The position numbers were made by a program, and so were the translations under genes. From positions 1 to 51,774 of the forward strand of contig CAITYF010000042.1 of assembly GCA_903896545.1 (NCBI GenBank): a stretch of DNA of 51,774 bases, read 5' to 3'. How positions within the stretch are numbered: the first letter of the stretch is position 1; the number at the start of each line of letters is the position of its first letter. This document shows, piece after piece, positions 25,809 through 34,396 of the stretch. Origin of the DNA: an uncultured Myxococcales bacterium (GTDB lineage: Bacteria; Myxococcota_A; UBA9042). The notes beneath the pieces were generated by a model. That model was not told where the DNA came from. It ran no database searches and saw only the letters and a program-made list of their open reading frames with translations.

Positions 25809-27088
25809 GGCTTGCCTCCCTCAGTCGCGGTGGCGGGCGCGCTGAGCGCGCGGACGGACGCTTGGACGCGGCTCTCTGCGTCGATGAGGAACGCGGCGGT
25901 GGCAACGACTTTGTCGCCGGCGCTCACGCCTTCGGCGATTTCCTGGCGTTCACCGTAGACGGCGCCAAGCGTCACCTTCGTCGGCAAGTACCAGCCACCT
26001 TCCGCGGCAATGAACACGTACTGTTCGTGGCCCGTGTCGATGACAGCGTCACGAGGCACCAGAACCGCGTCATGTTGCGCACCGGTCGCCAGCGTCACCT
26101 GGAGCCAAGCGCCTGGCTGAACCGACTGAGGCGGCGCAACGACCAAATAGCGGGCGCGCGCGGTCCGCCGTTCCGCATCGACCTGCGGCAGGATGCGGTC
26201 AAACTTCAACGGAATCGGCGTTGCAACACCGTCGAGACGTGCCACCGCGGGCATCGACGTGCCAAGCGAACCCACTGCTGCAGGTGGCACCGCCACTTCC
26301 AACCAGAGTTGCGACAGATCCTGCAGCTCAAAGAGCGCCACGTCTGGCATCGCGTAGCCGCCCGGCACCGCGGCGCGCGTCATGACCACGCCGTCCTGGG
26401 GCGCACGCAGCGTCAACAGACGCCGCGGCCGACCTTCGCGAAACAGCGCGTCCATTTCACCGTCACTCAGACCATACAGCCCCAGCCGCTGCTTGACCGC
26501 CGCCCGCGCGTTCTTGTCCGCCCATTGCCCGGCCGCCAGCACTTCGCCCTGCATCGCGATGATTTCGGGACTGTAAATGAGCGCCAGCGCGTCACCTTTG
26601 TGCACCAGCACGCCGGTTTCCTGCACCAATACCTTCTCGATAAACGACGGCGCGCGCACGTGGACTTCTGACCGACCGGGCTCTGCAGCTTGCACGATGC
26701 CGGTCGCCTCCATCGTGGGCGTGACCGTGACACTTTCCGCAACCGCCGTCCGGACGCCAATGGTCTGCACGCGGTCGAGGCTCAACTGCAGCGCCTGCGT
26801 GCCCCGCGGCGTGTCAGTCGGCTCGTCCTGCGCTTCAGAGTGGCGATCGTACACGACGAGATCCATCTGGCAGATCGGGCACGTCCCCGCCTGATCCGCG
26901 ACGATCTGCGGGTGCATCGGACACACGTACTGCTTCACCGCCGCGTGCGCGTGGACCACTTCACGGCTGTGCACGATGCGCGGCCACCACGCCCACGCCG
27001 CGAGCACCGCCACCGCGACGACCATCAGCCAGCGCAGAATCGACATGAACCGCTCGGCGCGCGGCTGTGCAACTTTTTCCTGAGACAT
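25805..27088 (-). CDS. cusB: RND efflux periplasmic adaptor (CusB family) with heavy-metal-binding domain
   Basis: 427 residues from the ATG at 27088; upstream in-frame codons would add an implausible Arg-rich leader. One N-terminal membrane anchor (SILRWLMVVAVAVLAAWAWW). Then the zinc-ribbon-like heavy-metal-binding module YVCPMHPQIVADQAGTCPIC. Then barrel-sandwich and beta-barrel parts with VQTIGVRTAVAE, PSFIEKVLVQETGVLVHKGD, LRAPQDGVVMTRAAVPGGYA and GAWLQVTLATG. It bridges CusA to an outer-membrane channel and can hand metal to the pump. It is the second gene of a likely three-gene operon (27640 to 22530). No outer-membrane CusC gene is present in the window. Confidence 0.9.
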   Translation of the reverse strand: MSQEKVAQPRAERFMSILRWLMVVAVAVLAAWAWWPRIVHSREVVHAHAAVKQYVCPMHPQIVADQAGTCPICQMDLVVYDRHSEAQDEPTDTPRGTQALQLSLDRVQTIGVRTAVAESVTVTPTMEATGIVQAAEPGRSEVHVRAPSFIEKVLVQETGVLVHKGDALALIYSPEIIAMQGEVLAAGQWADKNARAAVKQRLGLYGLSDGEMDALFREGRPRRLLTLRAPQDGVVMTRAAVPGGYAMPDVALFELQDLSQLWLEVAVPPAAVGSLGTSMPAVARLDGVATPIPLKFDRILPQVDAERRTARARYLVVAPPQSVQPGAWLQVTLATGAQHDAVLVPRDAVIDTGHEQYVFIAAEGGWYLPTKVTLGAVYGERQEIAEGVSAGDKVVATAAFLIDAESRVQASVRALSAPATATEGGKP

Positions 27089-27193
27089 CTTCAGACCCCG
27101 TACGCACCTGTCCGCAACCCGCGAGACGTGCCCGTGCACGCGCGCAAGTCGCAGCCCCAAGCGCCGACAACAATGCCGACGCAGCGCGAGGTC

Positions 27194-27640
27194 CTAGATT
27201 TGCAGAGAGTGGAACTGGAGGTAGATGGGCACCGGCGGCGGACCGCGGGCCAAGAAGCGCTGTTGCGAGGTGAACGTGCGCGCCAAAGCGAGCACCAAAC
27301 GCGGACGTTCCAACACGACGGGAGTCGCTGCGAGGTGCGGCAGAGGCGCGTGCCCTTCCGGGTTGAGCGCCGTCGTCGGCCGCCACGTGTGGTCGTCACC
27401 GCAGCACGACTGTCCAGCGAGGACCGGCAGCGACGCATCGACGTCGTCCGCTTCCTGCTGATGGTGACAGCACGCGTGCTCCGCTGCCTCCTCGGCCGGC
27501 GCGCTCGGCAGCAGAATCTGGCTGGCCGGGCAATGACCGCAAAAACACAGGACGTTCAGACCAAGCAACTGCAGGAGCAGCGGCAGTGCGAGGCTGGCTG
27601 ACACGAGGCGAACGCGGATTGTGGGGCGAAGAACCTTCAC
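27194..27640 (-). CDS. Small exported Cys/His-rich protein at the head of the cus operon
   Basis: 148 residues from a GTG at 27640; a GTG at codon 13 is an alternative. N-terminal hydrophobic segment LVSASLALPLLLQLLGLNVL, then CFCGHCPAS, EHACCHHQQ and SCCGDDH, i.e. eight cysteines and a His cluster in the first half. The second half ends P-x-P-x-Y-L-Q-F-H-S-L-Q-I, resembling the tail of the small DUF2946-like proteins found beside copper genes. It probably binds copper or another soft metal in the periplasm. It is 105 bases upstream of cusB on the same strand. Confidence 0.68.
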   Translation of the reverse strand: MKVLRPTIRVRLVSASLALPLLLQLLGLNVLCFCGHCPASQILLPSAPAEEAAEHACCHHQQEADDVDASLPVLAGQSCCGDDHTWRPTTALNPEGHAPLPHLAATPVVLERPRLVLALARTFTSQQRFLARGPPPVPIYLQFHSLQI

Positions 27641-27646
27641 GCGATC

Positions 27647-27675
27647 ACGTTATGCCCACTTTGCGGTGTGCGCAA
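27647..27675 (-). promoter_or_regulatory. Possible sigma-70-type promoter for the cus operon
   Basis: On the minus strand TTGCGC (27675-27670) and TAACGT (27652-27647) are separated by exactly 17 bases. The -10 element lies seven bases before the GTG, so the transcript would be almost leaderless or the real start is further downstream. No 19-base spacer typical of MerR-family promoters is seen. Confidence 0.35.
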
Positions 27676-27694
27676 GTGTCGATTGCACGGGCGT

Positions 27695-29587
27695 TCAGGG
27701 CAGTAGCCGCTGCAACAAGTCTGCGAGCGCCCCCAGCCGCACGGGCTTGGTGATGTGGTCATCCATGCCCGCTTCCAAGCACCGCGCGCGGTCGCCTTCC
27801 AGCGCGTGCGCCGTGAGTGCGACGATTGGCGTGCGTTTGCCCAGCGCCGCCTCGCGTTCCCGAATGCGCGCGGTTGCATCAAAGCCGCCCATGACTGGCA
27901 TCTGGACGTCCATCAGCACCAGCGCGACCGCTGGGTGGGCCGCCAACACCGCGAGCGCCTCCTCGCCGTTCTCGGCCAGCAGGAACTGAAATCCGAGGCG
28001 TTTGAGCATCGAAACCGCTACTTTTTGGTTGATCGGGTTGTCCTCCGCGAGAAGCACGAGACGATCGTTGCCAAACGGCGCGCGCTGTTCGACGTTCTTG
28101 GAGGGCGCCGGCTTCACGTTCGACAAAGTCGACTTGGGCCGCTGCAAACGCAACACAAACCGAAAGCAACTTCCCTGCCCAAGCTGGCTTTGCACCTGGA
28201 TCGTGCCCCCCAGAAGGCCAACCAAACGGTGACAGATCGCCAGGCCCAAGCCGGTGCCACCGAATTTGCGCGTGGTGGAACCATCGGCCTGCACAAAGCG
28301 CTCAAAGATGCGCTCCTGCTGTTCCGGAGCAATGCCCACGCCGGTGTCGCGGACGGCCAGTTCAACGCACGCCTCGACCTCGGACAACTCCAGCAGTTCT
28401 GCGGACACGACGACGCTGCCCGCCTCGGTAAACTTCAGCGCGTTGCCCAACAGATTCAGCAGAACTTGGCGCAAGCGGTGCGGATCGCCGAGGAGGCGGC
28501 GCGGCACGTTTGGCGCCACGATCGCTTGCAACACGACGCCCTTTCGCGATGCCGTCGTGGCAAGCGCGCCCGCGACTTGCTGCACGATGGTCGGCAGATC
28601 CATCTCGATGCACTCCAACTCGACCTGCCCCGCCTCGATCTTGGAGAAATCCAGCAACTCGTCGAGCAGCGCCAGCAGCGACTCCGCCGAGAACCGCGCC
28701 GTTTCCAGGTACTGCCGATGCTCAGCGCTCACCTCTGTTTCCAGCACGAGCTCAAGCATGCCGATCACGCCGTTCATTGGCGTGCGGATCTCGTGGCTCA
28801 TGTTCGCCAGAAACTGCGTCTTGGCCACGCTCGCGGCCTCTGCCACCGCCCGCGCGCTTTCGAGCGCGTGCTCGACGGCTTTGCGATCGCTGATGTCCTT
28901 GGCGTTCACCTGGACGAGCGTTTCACCCGTGACCGGATCAAGCACCGGGCGCGCGTCGAGACCGTGCCATCGCTGTCCCTCCAGCGTCGCCAGCAGCACT
29001 TCGGCGCTAAACGTCTCCCCCGCCTCGACCGTGGCCCGCGCTTGTTCACCCACTGCTCGCTCTGCAAACATCGCGAGAAAATCGTCGCGTTCCCGTTGCT
29101 CTTGAACGGCCCCCAGCACTTTGACCGCCGAGGGATTGCGCAGGATGGCTGTCCCATCTTTGCGGTGCAAGGCAACGCGAACGGAGGTGTGCTGCAACGC
29201 CTCAACGGCCCGCAATGCGGCTGGTTCAAAGCCTTCTGGAGGCGCGTGGGCCTCAAACAGAATCGCCTGCCGACCGTCGGGCAGTGCGACGCCGGTGGAC
29301 TTGACCGTCACTGTCACCGGCGTGCCCTTGGGGTACAGCGTCCACTGTTCGCGTACGGTCCGACCGGCCGTGTGCTCAGCCATCGTCGCTTCGGTACGCG
29401 TGACTGTCGCATCGGACATGCTGGAAAAGTCGCGAGCGAGCAGTTCAGCCTCCGTCGCGGCATTCCAGAACGTCACCCCCGCCGGATTGGCCCACGCCAT
29501 ACGCCGCATCGCGATGTCGAACACCCACATCGGCGTGTCCGACCACTCGAATGCGCGCAACGCGGCAAACGGCAGCAGCTCCGCCAT
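27695..29587 (-). CDS. Hybrid sensor histidine kinase with PAS domains and receiver
   Basis: 630 residues from the ATG at 29587. Cytosolic; no membrane helix. Residues about 1-115 and 120-235 look like two PAS domains (WSDTPMWVFDIAMRRMAWAN; then a second ending VQVNAKDISDRKAVEHALE). HisKA has MSHEIRTPMNGVIG with His265. HATPase motifs include LLNLLGNALKFTEAG, DTGVGI and KFGGTGLGLAICHRLV. The C-terminal receiver has AEDNPINQKV, VLMDVQMPVMGG with Asp560, and ALTAHALEGD plus the TKP Lys. The start is four bases after the GST stop, so the two are translationally coupled. The PAS ligand or redox signal is unknown. Confidence 0.92.
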   Translation of the reverse strand: MAELLPFAALRAFEWSDTPMWVFDIAMRRMAWANPAGVTFWNAATEAELLARDFSSMSDATVTRTEATMAEHTAGRTVREQWTLYPKGTPVTVTVKSTGVALPDGRQAILFEAHAPPEGFEPAALRAVEALQHTSVRVALHRKDGTAILRNPSAVKVLGAVQEQRERDDFLAMFAERAVGEQARATVEAGETFSAEVLLATLEGQRWHGLDARPVLDPVTGETLVQVNAKDISDRKAVEHALESARAVAEAASVAKTQFLANMSHEIRTPMNGVIGMLELVLETEVSAEHRQYLETARFSAESLLALLDELLDFSKIEAGQVELECIEMDLPTIVQQVAGALATTASRKGVVLQAIVAPNVPRRLLGDPHRLRQVLLNLLGNALKFTEAGSVVVSAELLELSEVEACVELAVRDTGVGIAPEQQERIFERFVQADGSTTRKFGGTGLGLAICHRLVGLLGGTIQVQSQLGQGSCFRFVLRLQRPKSTLSNVKPAPSKNVEQRAPFGNDRLVLLAEDNPINQKVAVSMLKRLGFQFLLAENGEEALAVLAAHPAVALVLMDVQMPVMGGFDATARIREREAALGKRTPIVALTAHALEGDRARCLEAGMDDHITKPVRLGALADLLQRLLP

Positions 29588-29591
29588 CGGA

Positions 29592-30227
29592 CTACCCACC
29601 ACCCAGTGCGGCTTTGGCCTCGGCAAGAACCGCAGCTGCGGACGGACGCGCGGACGCAGCCGCAAACCAGCGCGCCAAACGCGGCATTTCGGCAGCAGTG
29701 AGGGGTCGCCCGTGCGCGGCGCTCAACGTCTCGATGAAGTGGTAGGAAAGGACGTAGGGCGCATCGGCCAGCGTGAACTGGGCACCGAGAAAAAACGGAT
29801 TCGGGTCGATCTGCGCCTCCAGAAGCGCAACCAGGGCGACGAGGCGATCGACTTCAACTGCAAAGGCCGGCGTACCCGCGCGGCCGTCCGAGAGCGCGAA
29901 AAAGAGGGTCGAAAGCTGCGGCCCCAGATAGAGGTCGTGAAACCGCGAGAACCAGCGGCTGCGGGCGCGACCTTCAATGGTCGGCGGCAGGAGCGGGGGC
30001 TGCGGATAACGTTCTTCCAGATATTCCACGATGACTTCGGACTCGCCAATCGCGAAATCGCCGTCTTCCAGAACCGGCACTTTGCCGAGCGGGTTGCGCG
30101 CCAAGAACTCCGGCGACCGCAGCAGCGCCGAATCGACGGGCGGCGTCTCAAACGCCAAGCCTTTTTCCAGCAGCGCAATTTTCACTTTCGCGCAGTTGTG
30201 ACTGAAGGGATATTGAAAGAGTCGCAT
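29592..30227 (-). CDS. Glutathione S-transferase family protein
   Basis: 211 residues from the ATG at 30227, which follows GGAGG with seven-base spacing. N-terminal thioredoxin-like domain: MRLFQYPFSHNCAKVKIAL with S-x-N-C in the catalytic site, NPLGKVPVLEDG with the cis-Pro, and the glutathione-binding ESEVIVEYLEERYP. The alpha-helical domain includes PFFLGAQFTLADAPYVLSYHF with the N-capping box and LARWFAAASARPS. It conjugates or reduces small electrophiles with glutathione. Coupling to a cytosolic PAS histidine kinase suggests a shared stress response, but that is inference. Confidence 0.88.
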   Translation of the reverse strand: MRLFQYPFSHNCAKVKIALLEKGLAFETPPVDSALLRSPEFLARNPLGKVPVLEDGDFAIGESEVIVEYLEERYPQPPLLPPTIEGRARSRWFSRFHDLYLGPQLSTLFFALSDGRAGTPAFAVEVDRLVALVALLEAQIDPNPFFLGAQFTLADAPYVLSYHFIETLSAAHGRPLTAAEMPRLARWFAAASARPSAAAVLAEAKAALGGG

Positions 30228-30434
30228 GAGCGCCCTCCGAGCCGAGAAGCGGCGGTGCGCTGGCAGGATCGCCAGAGGAATCCTTGTATCGTGGAAATTT
30301 TCAGTCGGCAATCCGCAATCGACAGGTTCCGACGCGCTCAGCGAGGTATCGCAACCGGTTGCGACCGCTGGGATGGCCGTGTACCCTGCCCCCGCCCGCG
30401 TTGCGCGGCCTCACTCAGCCGAGGAACTCCTGCC

Positions 30435-31340
30435 ATGAAGCTCCGCTTTGCCCTTGCCACCGCGCTCCTGCTCGCGCTTCCCGCTTTCGCCGTCGAACCC
30501 GGCAGCGCTCCCGCTGAAGGACCTCCGGGCGCCGTGAACGTGCAGCTTCGCACCCGGATCGAAGGCCCAAACGCGCAAGTGCTCCGCCTGAATGCGATCC
30601 GCGCGCTGAATGACCTGCCGCCGCGCGGTGCCGCCGAGCAGGTCGCCGCACAGCCGGTGAACGTTGCGACGGAAGTGACGCCGACCACGCAGCCGTTGAC
30701 CGCCGAGACGCTGGCGACGGCGCCCAAGCCGGAAGGGTTCGCGTACACGATCGTGCGCGATGCCATCGTCGATGAACTGAGCGAGACGATCCTCTACGTG
30801 AAGACCCAAAAAGACGCGAAGACGACGACGGCTGTGCCCGTGCCGAAGGACCGCGCGCTGCTGACGCAGTGTCTGGCAGGCGGCAAGTTGGAAGATCTGG
30901 TTCACGGTGCGATTGTGACGGCGCGCTACGATCCGCGCGGCGTCGTGCGTCCGGAGATCATCATCAACTCCACGCCGGCGATTGAAGTGTTGGACGACGC
31001 GAAGATTGCGGATCGCGCTGGCTCCAAGCTGTTTGTGGTGACGTCGGACAAGCAGACGCGCGCTTTTTCGATCGAAGGCGGCGCCGCAGCGTGGGCGACC
31101 GTCGTGCAGAACGGCAAACCAGAAGACCTAACGGCTGGCACGCTGGTGAAGATCGAGTACGACCCGTCCGGGCGCGAAGGCATCAAGATCACGCTGAAGA
31201 ATCCGCCCGCGCAGGCGGCGCCGGCGGAGGACAAAGGCTGCGGCTGTTCGGTGTACGGCGGTCCGCGGTCCTTGCCGTTCGGGAGCGCGCTCTTTGCGCT
31301 GCTGGCGGTGACCGTGCTCATGCGACGGCGCTCGCGTTGA
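30435..31340 (+). CDS. Exported protein with MYXO-CTERM-like sorting signal
   Basis: 301 residues from the ATG at 30435 with GAGGA nine bases upstream. Signal peptide MKLRFALATALLLALPAFA. The mature part holds two similar beta-rich modules of about 80 residues (from AYTIVRDAIVDELSETILYV and from IEVLDDAKIADRAGSKLFVV). Each ends in a similar strand (HGAIVTARYDPRGVVRPEI, AGTLVKIEYDPSGREGIKI). The C-terminus is GCGCSV, a 16-residue hydrophobic stretch, then MRRRSR. This matches the MYXO-CTERM pattern: Cys-rich turn, membrane helix, Arg cluster. Such tails are cleaved and retain proteins at the outer surface. Function unknown. Confidence 0.8.
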   Translation: MKLRFALATALLLALPAFAVEPGSAPAEGPPGAVNVQLRTRIEGPNAQVLRLNAIRALNDLPPRGAAEQVAAQPVNVATEVTPTTQPLTAETLATAPKPEGFAYTIVRDAIVDELSETILYVKTQKDAKTTTAVPVPKDRALLTQCLAGGKLEDLVHGAIVTARYDPRGVVRPEIIINSTPAIEVLDDAKIADRAGSKLFVVTSDKQTRAFSIEGGAAAWATVVQNGKPEDLTAGTLVKIEYDPSGREGIKITLKNPPAQAAPAEDKGCGCSVYGGPRSLPFGSALFALLAVTVLMRRRSR

Positions 31341-31379
31341 ATCGCCTGATGGGCTAACCTAGCATCTGGAGAGACTGAA

Positions 31380-32348
31380 ATGGCGCAAGACCCGCAGTTT
31401 GAGCACCTGGTCCAGACGATCGCTGACCGCGTGCGCCAGGAACTTTCACGCGCGACGCCTGCGCCGACGGCCCACGTCCACGCGCACGATCACGGCCACG
31501 CGCCGCATCCGGGCCAGCCGTGCAAGGCGGGTAAGGGTGAGTGCACGGGGTGCGGCTGGTCGATCTCGCGGCGTCCCGACGACGTGAAGAAAATCATGGA
31601 CGTGGGGGCGAACCGCGTGTCGGCGTCGCCCGGCCTCACCGATGGCCCCGTCCGCGCGGATCTGGCGCACTTCATCGATCACACGCTCTTGAAGGCCAAC
31701 GTCACGCGCGACGAACTGAAGAAGCTGTGCGAGGAAGCGCGGCAGTACAAGTTCGCGTCGGTGTGCGTGAACGCGGCGAACGTCGGCTACTGCGCGCGGG
31801 AGTTGCGCGGTTCGGGTGTGCCGGTTGTGGCGGTGGTTGGCTTTCCGCTGGGCGCAACGACGCCCGCAGCCAAGGCTTTTGAGACCAAAGAAGCGATCCG
31901 CGACGGCGCCGAAGAGATCGACATGGTGCTGAACATCGGCGCGCTGAAGTCGAAGGATTACGCGCTGGTGCAGGCGGATATTCAGGCCGTGGTGCAAGCG
32001 GCAGGCTCTCGCAAGGTCAAGGTCATTCTGGAAACGGGCGAGCTGAACCGCGACGAGAAAGTCATCGCTTGCGTGCTGTCCAAGATTGCCGGCGCGGCGT
32101 TCGTCAAGACCTCCACGGGCTTTGGTCCGGGCGGCGCGACCGCGGAAGACGTGGCGTTGATGAAAGAAGTCGTCGGTGACGGCGTGGAAGTGAAGGCTTC
32201 TGGCGGCGTGCGTACGACGGAAGACGCGGATCGGATGATTCAGGCTGGCGCGACCCGCATCGGCGCGTCGGCATCGGTCGCGATTGTGCGTGGAACGCCA
32301 TCCAAGGCGCCAGACAACAAGAACGTCCGCCGCATTGGCGGCTACTGA
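31380..32348 (+). CDS. deoC: Deoxyribose-phosphate aldolase with His/Cys-rich N-terminal extension
   Basis: 322 residues, about 70-100 more than usual DeoC. It cleaves 2-deoxyribose-5-phosphate to glyceraldehyde-3-phosphate and acetaldehyde. Aldolase residues are in place: Asp181 in [10 protein letters not shown], Lys243 in [14 protein letters not shown] (Schiff base) and Lys272 in [15 protein letters not shown]. The extension has a short helix ([17 protein letters not shown]), six His in [12 protein letters not shown], then Cys48, Cys55 and Cys58 (GECTGCGW). The last part could bind a metal; the helix resembles targeting peptides of microcompartment enzymes, but no shell gene is in the window. 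Followed eight bases later by the lipase-like gene. Confidence 0.9.
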   Translation: MAQDPQFEHLVQTIADRVRQELSRATPAPTAHVHAHDHGHAPHPGQPCKAGKGECTGCGWSISRRPDDVKKIMDVGANRVSASPGLTDGPVRADLAHFIDHTLLKANVTRDELKKLCEEARQYKFASVCVNAANVGYCARELRGSGVPVVAVVGFPLGATTPAAKAFETKEAIRDGAEEIDMVLNIGALKSKDYALVQADIQAVVQAAGSRKVKVILETGELNRDEKVIACVLSKIAGAAFVKTSTGFGPGGATAEDVALMKEVVGDGVEVKASGGVRTTEDADRMIQAGATRIGASASVAIVRGTPSKAPDNKNVRRIGGY

Positions 32349-32355
32349 GGTCGTG

Positions 32356-34383
32356 ATGAAGCGGTTGCTGCTGACGTTTCCCGTGCTTTTGATGCTGGCT
32401 GCGGGTTGCGGCACAACGACAGCGACCGACACGACCTCGCAGATTGGCGCGCCAGCGGATCCGTGGGCGGGCCAGGCGACAGGCGCGACCGCGCGTTACG
32501 ACTTTGCAGCGACAGACTGGCACGCGACGCCGTTTCCGACCAACACGCGGATGACGGCGGAAGGCAAGCTCGACCTCTCTGGCTTTCCGACGCCGCGCGA
32601 AGGCGATCCGCCGGACATCCTGCTGCAATATCTGGCGTACGCCGGCGATCACCTACACGGCTGGAGCATTCAGCCGACGATCTACGTGCAATTCGACCAG
32701 GAACTGGACGCCGCGGCTTTTGGCCCGCCGACCGCGCAGCCGACCCAGGACAAGTACTTCCTCGTCGACGTGACGCCGGACAGCCCAGAGTACGGCACGC
32801 TGATTCCGGTCACGGCGCAAGTTTCGGGCGCGACGCGCGGGCAGTACGTCGTGGAGAACCTGTTGCAAGTTCAGCCGGTGTGGGGGCGGCCGCTGCGACC
32901 AAATACGACGTACGCGTTTGTGCTGCGGCGGGGCGTGAAGGACAAAGCGGGCAAGCCGCTGGGGCGTCCGGCAACGCTGCTGAGCGCGTTGGACGCACGG
33001 TTTGAGGTCAAGGATACCAGCAAGCTGGACGCGAACACGCTGAAGTGGGCCAAGGCGCTGGAGCCGCTGCTGCTGGCGATCGACGCGGGCAAAGTCACCG
33101 CGCCCTACATGGACATCGCCGCGGCGACCGTGTTCACGACGGGCAATCCAACCAACGACCTGCAGAAAATGGCAACCTGGGTGCGCGAAAAGGCTGAGAC
33201 CGCGCCAGCTTTTGGCTTTGACCGCATCGACACGAAGAACGCGGATTTTGTGCTCGCATCGGCCTACTACCACGCGCCGAATTTCCAGCAGGGCGTTTGC
33301 CCGTACACGACGCTGGGTCAGGGCGGTTTTGAGCTCGCCGCCGACGGTTCGCCAACCGTGCAGCGCACCGAAGATATTCGGATTTCCCTCGTACTGCCCA
33401 AGGAACCGCTGCTCATCAACGGCAAAGTGCCCGTCATCGAGTCGGCACACGGCACGGGCGGCGATTGGCTGAGCGACGTGCACGGTGGTCCGTACAAGAT
33501 CGCGACGCTTCTGGCGCAGCAAGGCCTCGCCGTCGTTAGCATCGATCAGCCGATGCACGGCACGCGCTGTGCGCCGGTGACGCTGACGCCTGACGCGCTG
33601 GACATCGACACCTTCAATTTCTTCAACATTACCGCGGGCCTATCGGGCTTCCGGCAATCGGCGCTGGATACGGTCTTCCTGACGCGCCTCTTGCGCGAGG
33701 GCAAGCTGGACGTGCCCGCGGGCATTGGTCCCAACGGCGGCGCGATGGCCTTCACGACGGACGTCATCGGTTTCATCGGCCACAGCCAGGGCGGTCTGTC
33801 CGGCGCGCTGGCGGCGGCGGTCGAGCCCAACATCCGCGCTTTCGTGCTATCCGGCGCGGGCGCGGGTCTTTCACTCACCGTCGTGCAGCGTGTGTACCCA
33901 GTCGATTTTCCCAAGATGCTCAGCGGCTTGTTGACCTTGGATGAAGGCGAAATCTCAGAATTTCACCCGGTCGTCTCGTTGGTGCAGATGATGGCGGACA
34001 TCACGGATCCGCTGGCGTACGCGCATTCGACCTGGGAACGCCCGGCTGGCGTACGGCCGCCGGACGTGCTGCTCACGGCCGGTCTGCTGGATCAGGACAC
34101 GCCGCACTTGACGGCGGAGGCGCTGGCGGCGTCGCTAGGCCTGGACATTCTCGCGCCGTCCGTGCATCTCAACGACGCGTTGCAATTGGGCAAGTCCGTG
34201 TTGCTGCCGAGTCCTGTCGCGGGCAATCAGAAGCTGAACGGCTTTGACATCACAGCCGTCGTCACGCAGTGGGAAAAGCGCGACCATTTTGCGATTTTTG
34301 ATGAGCCGAAGCTCGCCGCAATGTACCCGCACTTCTTGAAGACGGCGCTGACCGAGAGTGCGGGCGAAGTGAAGCTGCCGTGA
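32356..34383 (+). CDS. Lipoprotein with alpha/beta-hydrolase (lipase/esterase-like) domain
   Basis: 675 residues; the ATG at 32356 has GAGG five bases upstream. Lipobox LAAGC (Cys18). Residues about 40-300 form an Ig-like N-terminal region (HATPFPTNTRM...IYVQFDQELDA...FVLRRGVKDKAGKPLG), as in the large bacterial Pla-1/cef-type lipases. The hydrolase core has an oxyanion region ESAHGTGGD, nucleophile Ser477 in GFIGHSQGGLSG, an acid candidate in LLDQDTPH and a late His in KRDHFAIFD. It is probably an outer-membrane-attached esterase or lipase. It sits in an operon with deoC, with no obvious metabolic link. Confidence 0.78.
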   Translation: MKRLLLTFPVLLMLAAGCGTTTATDTTSQIGAPADPWAGQATGATARYDFAATDWHATPFPTNTRMTAEGKLDLSGFPTPREGDPPDILLQYLAYAGDHLHGWSIQPTIYVQFDQELDAAAFGPPTAQPTQDKYFLVDVTPDSPEYGTLIPVTAQVSGATRGQYVVENLLQVQPVWGRPLRPNTTYAFVLRRGVKDKAGKPLGRPATLLSALDARFEVKDTSKLDANTLKWAKALEPLLLAIDAGKVTAPYMDIAAATVFTTGNPTNDLQKMATWVREKAETAPAFGFDRIDTKNADFVLASAYYHAPNFQQGVCPYTTLGQGGFELAADGSPTVQRTEDIRISLVLPKEPLLINGKVPVIESAHGTGGDWLSDVHGGPYKIATLLAQQGLAVVSIDQPMHGTRCAPVTLTPDALDIDTFNFFNITAGLSGFRQSALDTVFLTRLLREGKLDVPAGIGPNGGAMAFTTDVIGFIGHSQGGLSGALAAAVEPNIRAFVLSGAGAGLSLTVVQRVYPVDFPKMLSGLLTLDEGEISEFHPVVSLVQMMADITDPLAYAHSTWERPAGVRPPDVLLTAGLLDQDTPHLTAEALAASLGLDILAPSVHLNDALQLGKSVLLPSPVAGNQKLNGFDITAVVTQWEKRDHFAIFDEPKLAAMYPHFLKTALTESAGEVKLP

Positions 34384-34396
34384 CACGCCGGTGAGT

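Noticed and set aside
22512..25958. Very long open frame (1148 codons) on the plus strand opposite cusA
   Set aside because: It is a GC-bias shadow: Arg/Gln/His-rich composition, no family motif, while the minus strand gives a full RND pump.
31380..34383. Bacterial microcompartment locus suggested by the deoC extension
   Set aside because: No shell protein, aldehyde dehydrogenase or phosphotransacylase gene is in the window; kept only as a question about the extension.
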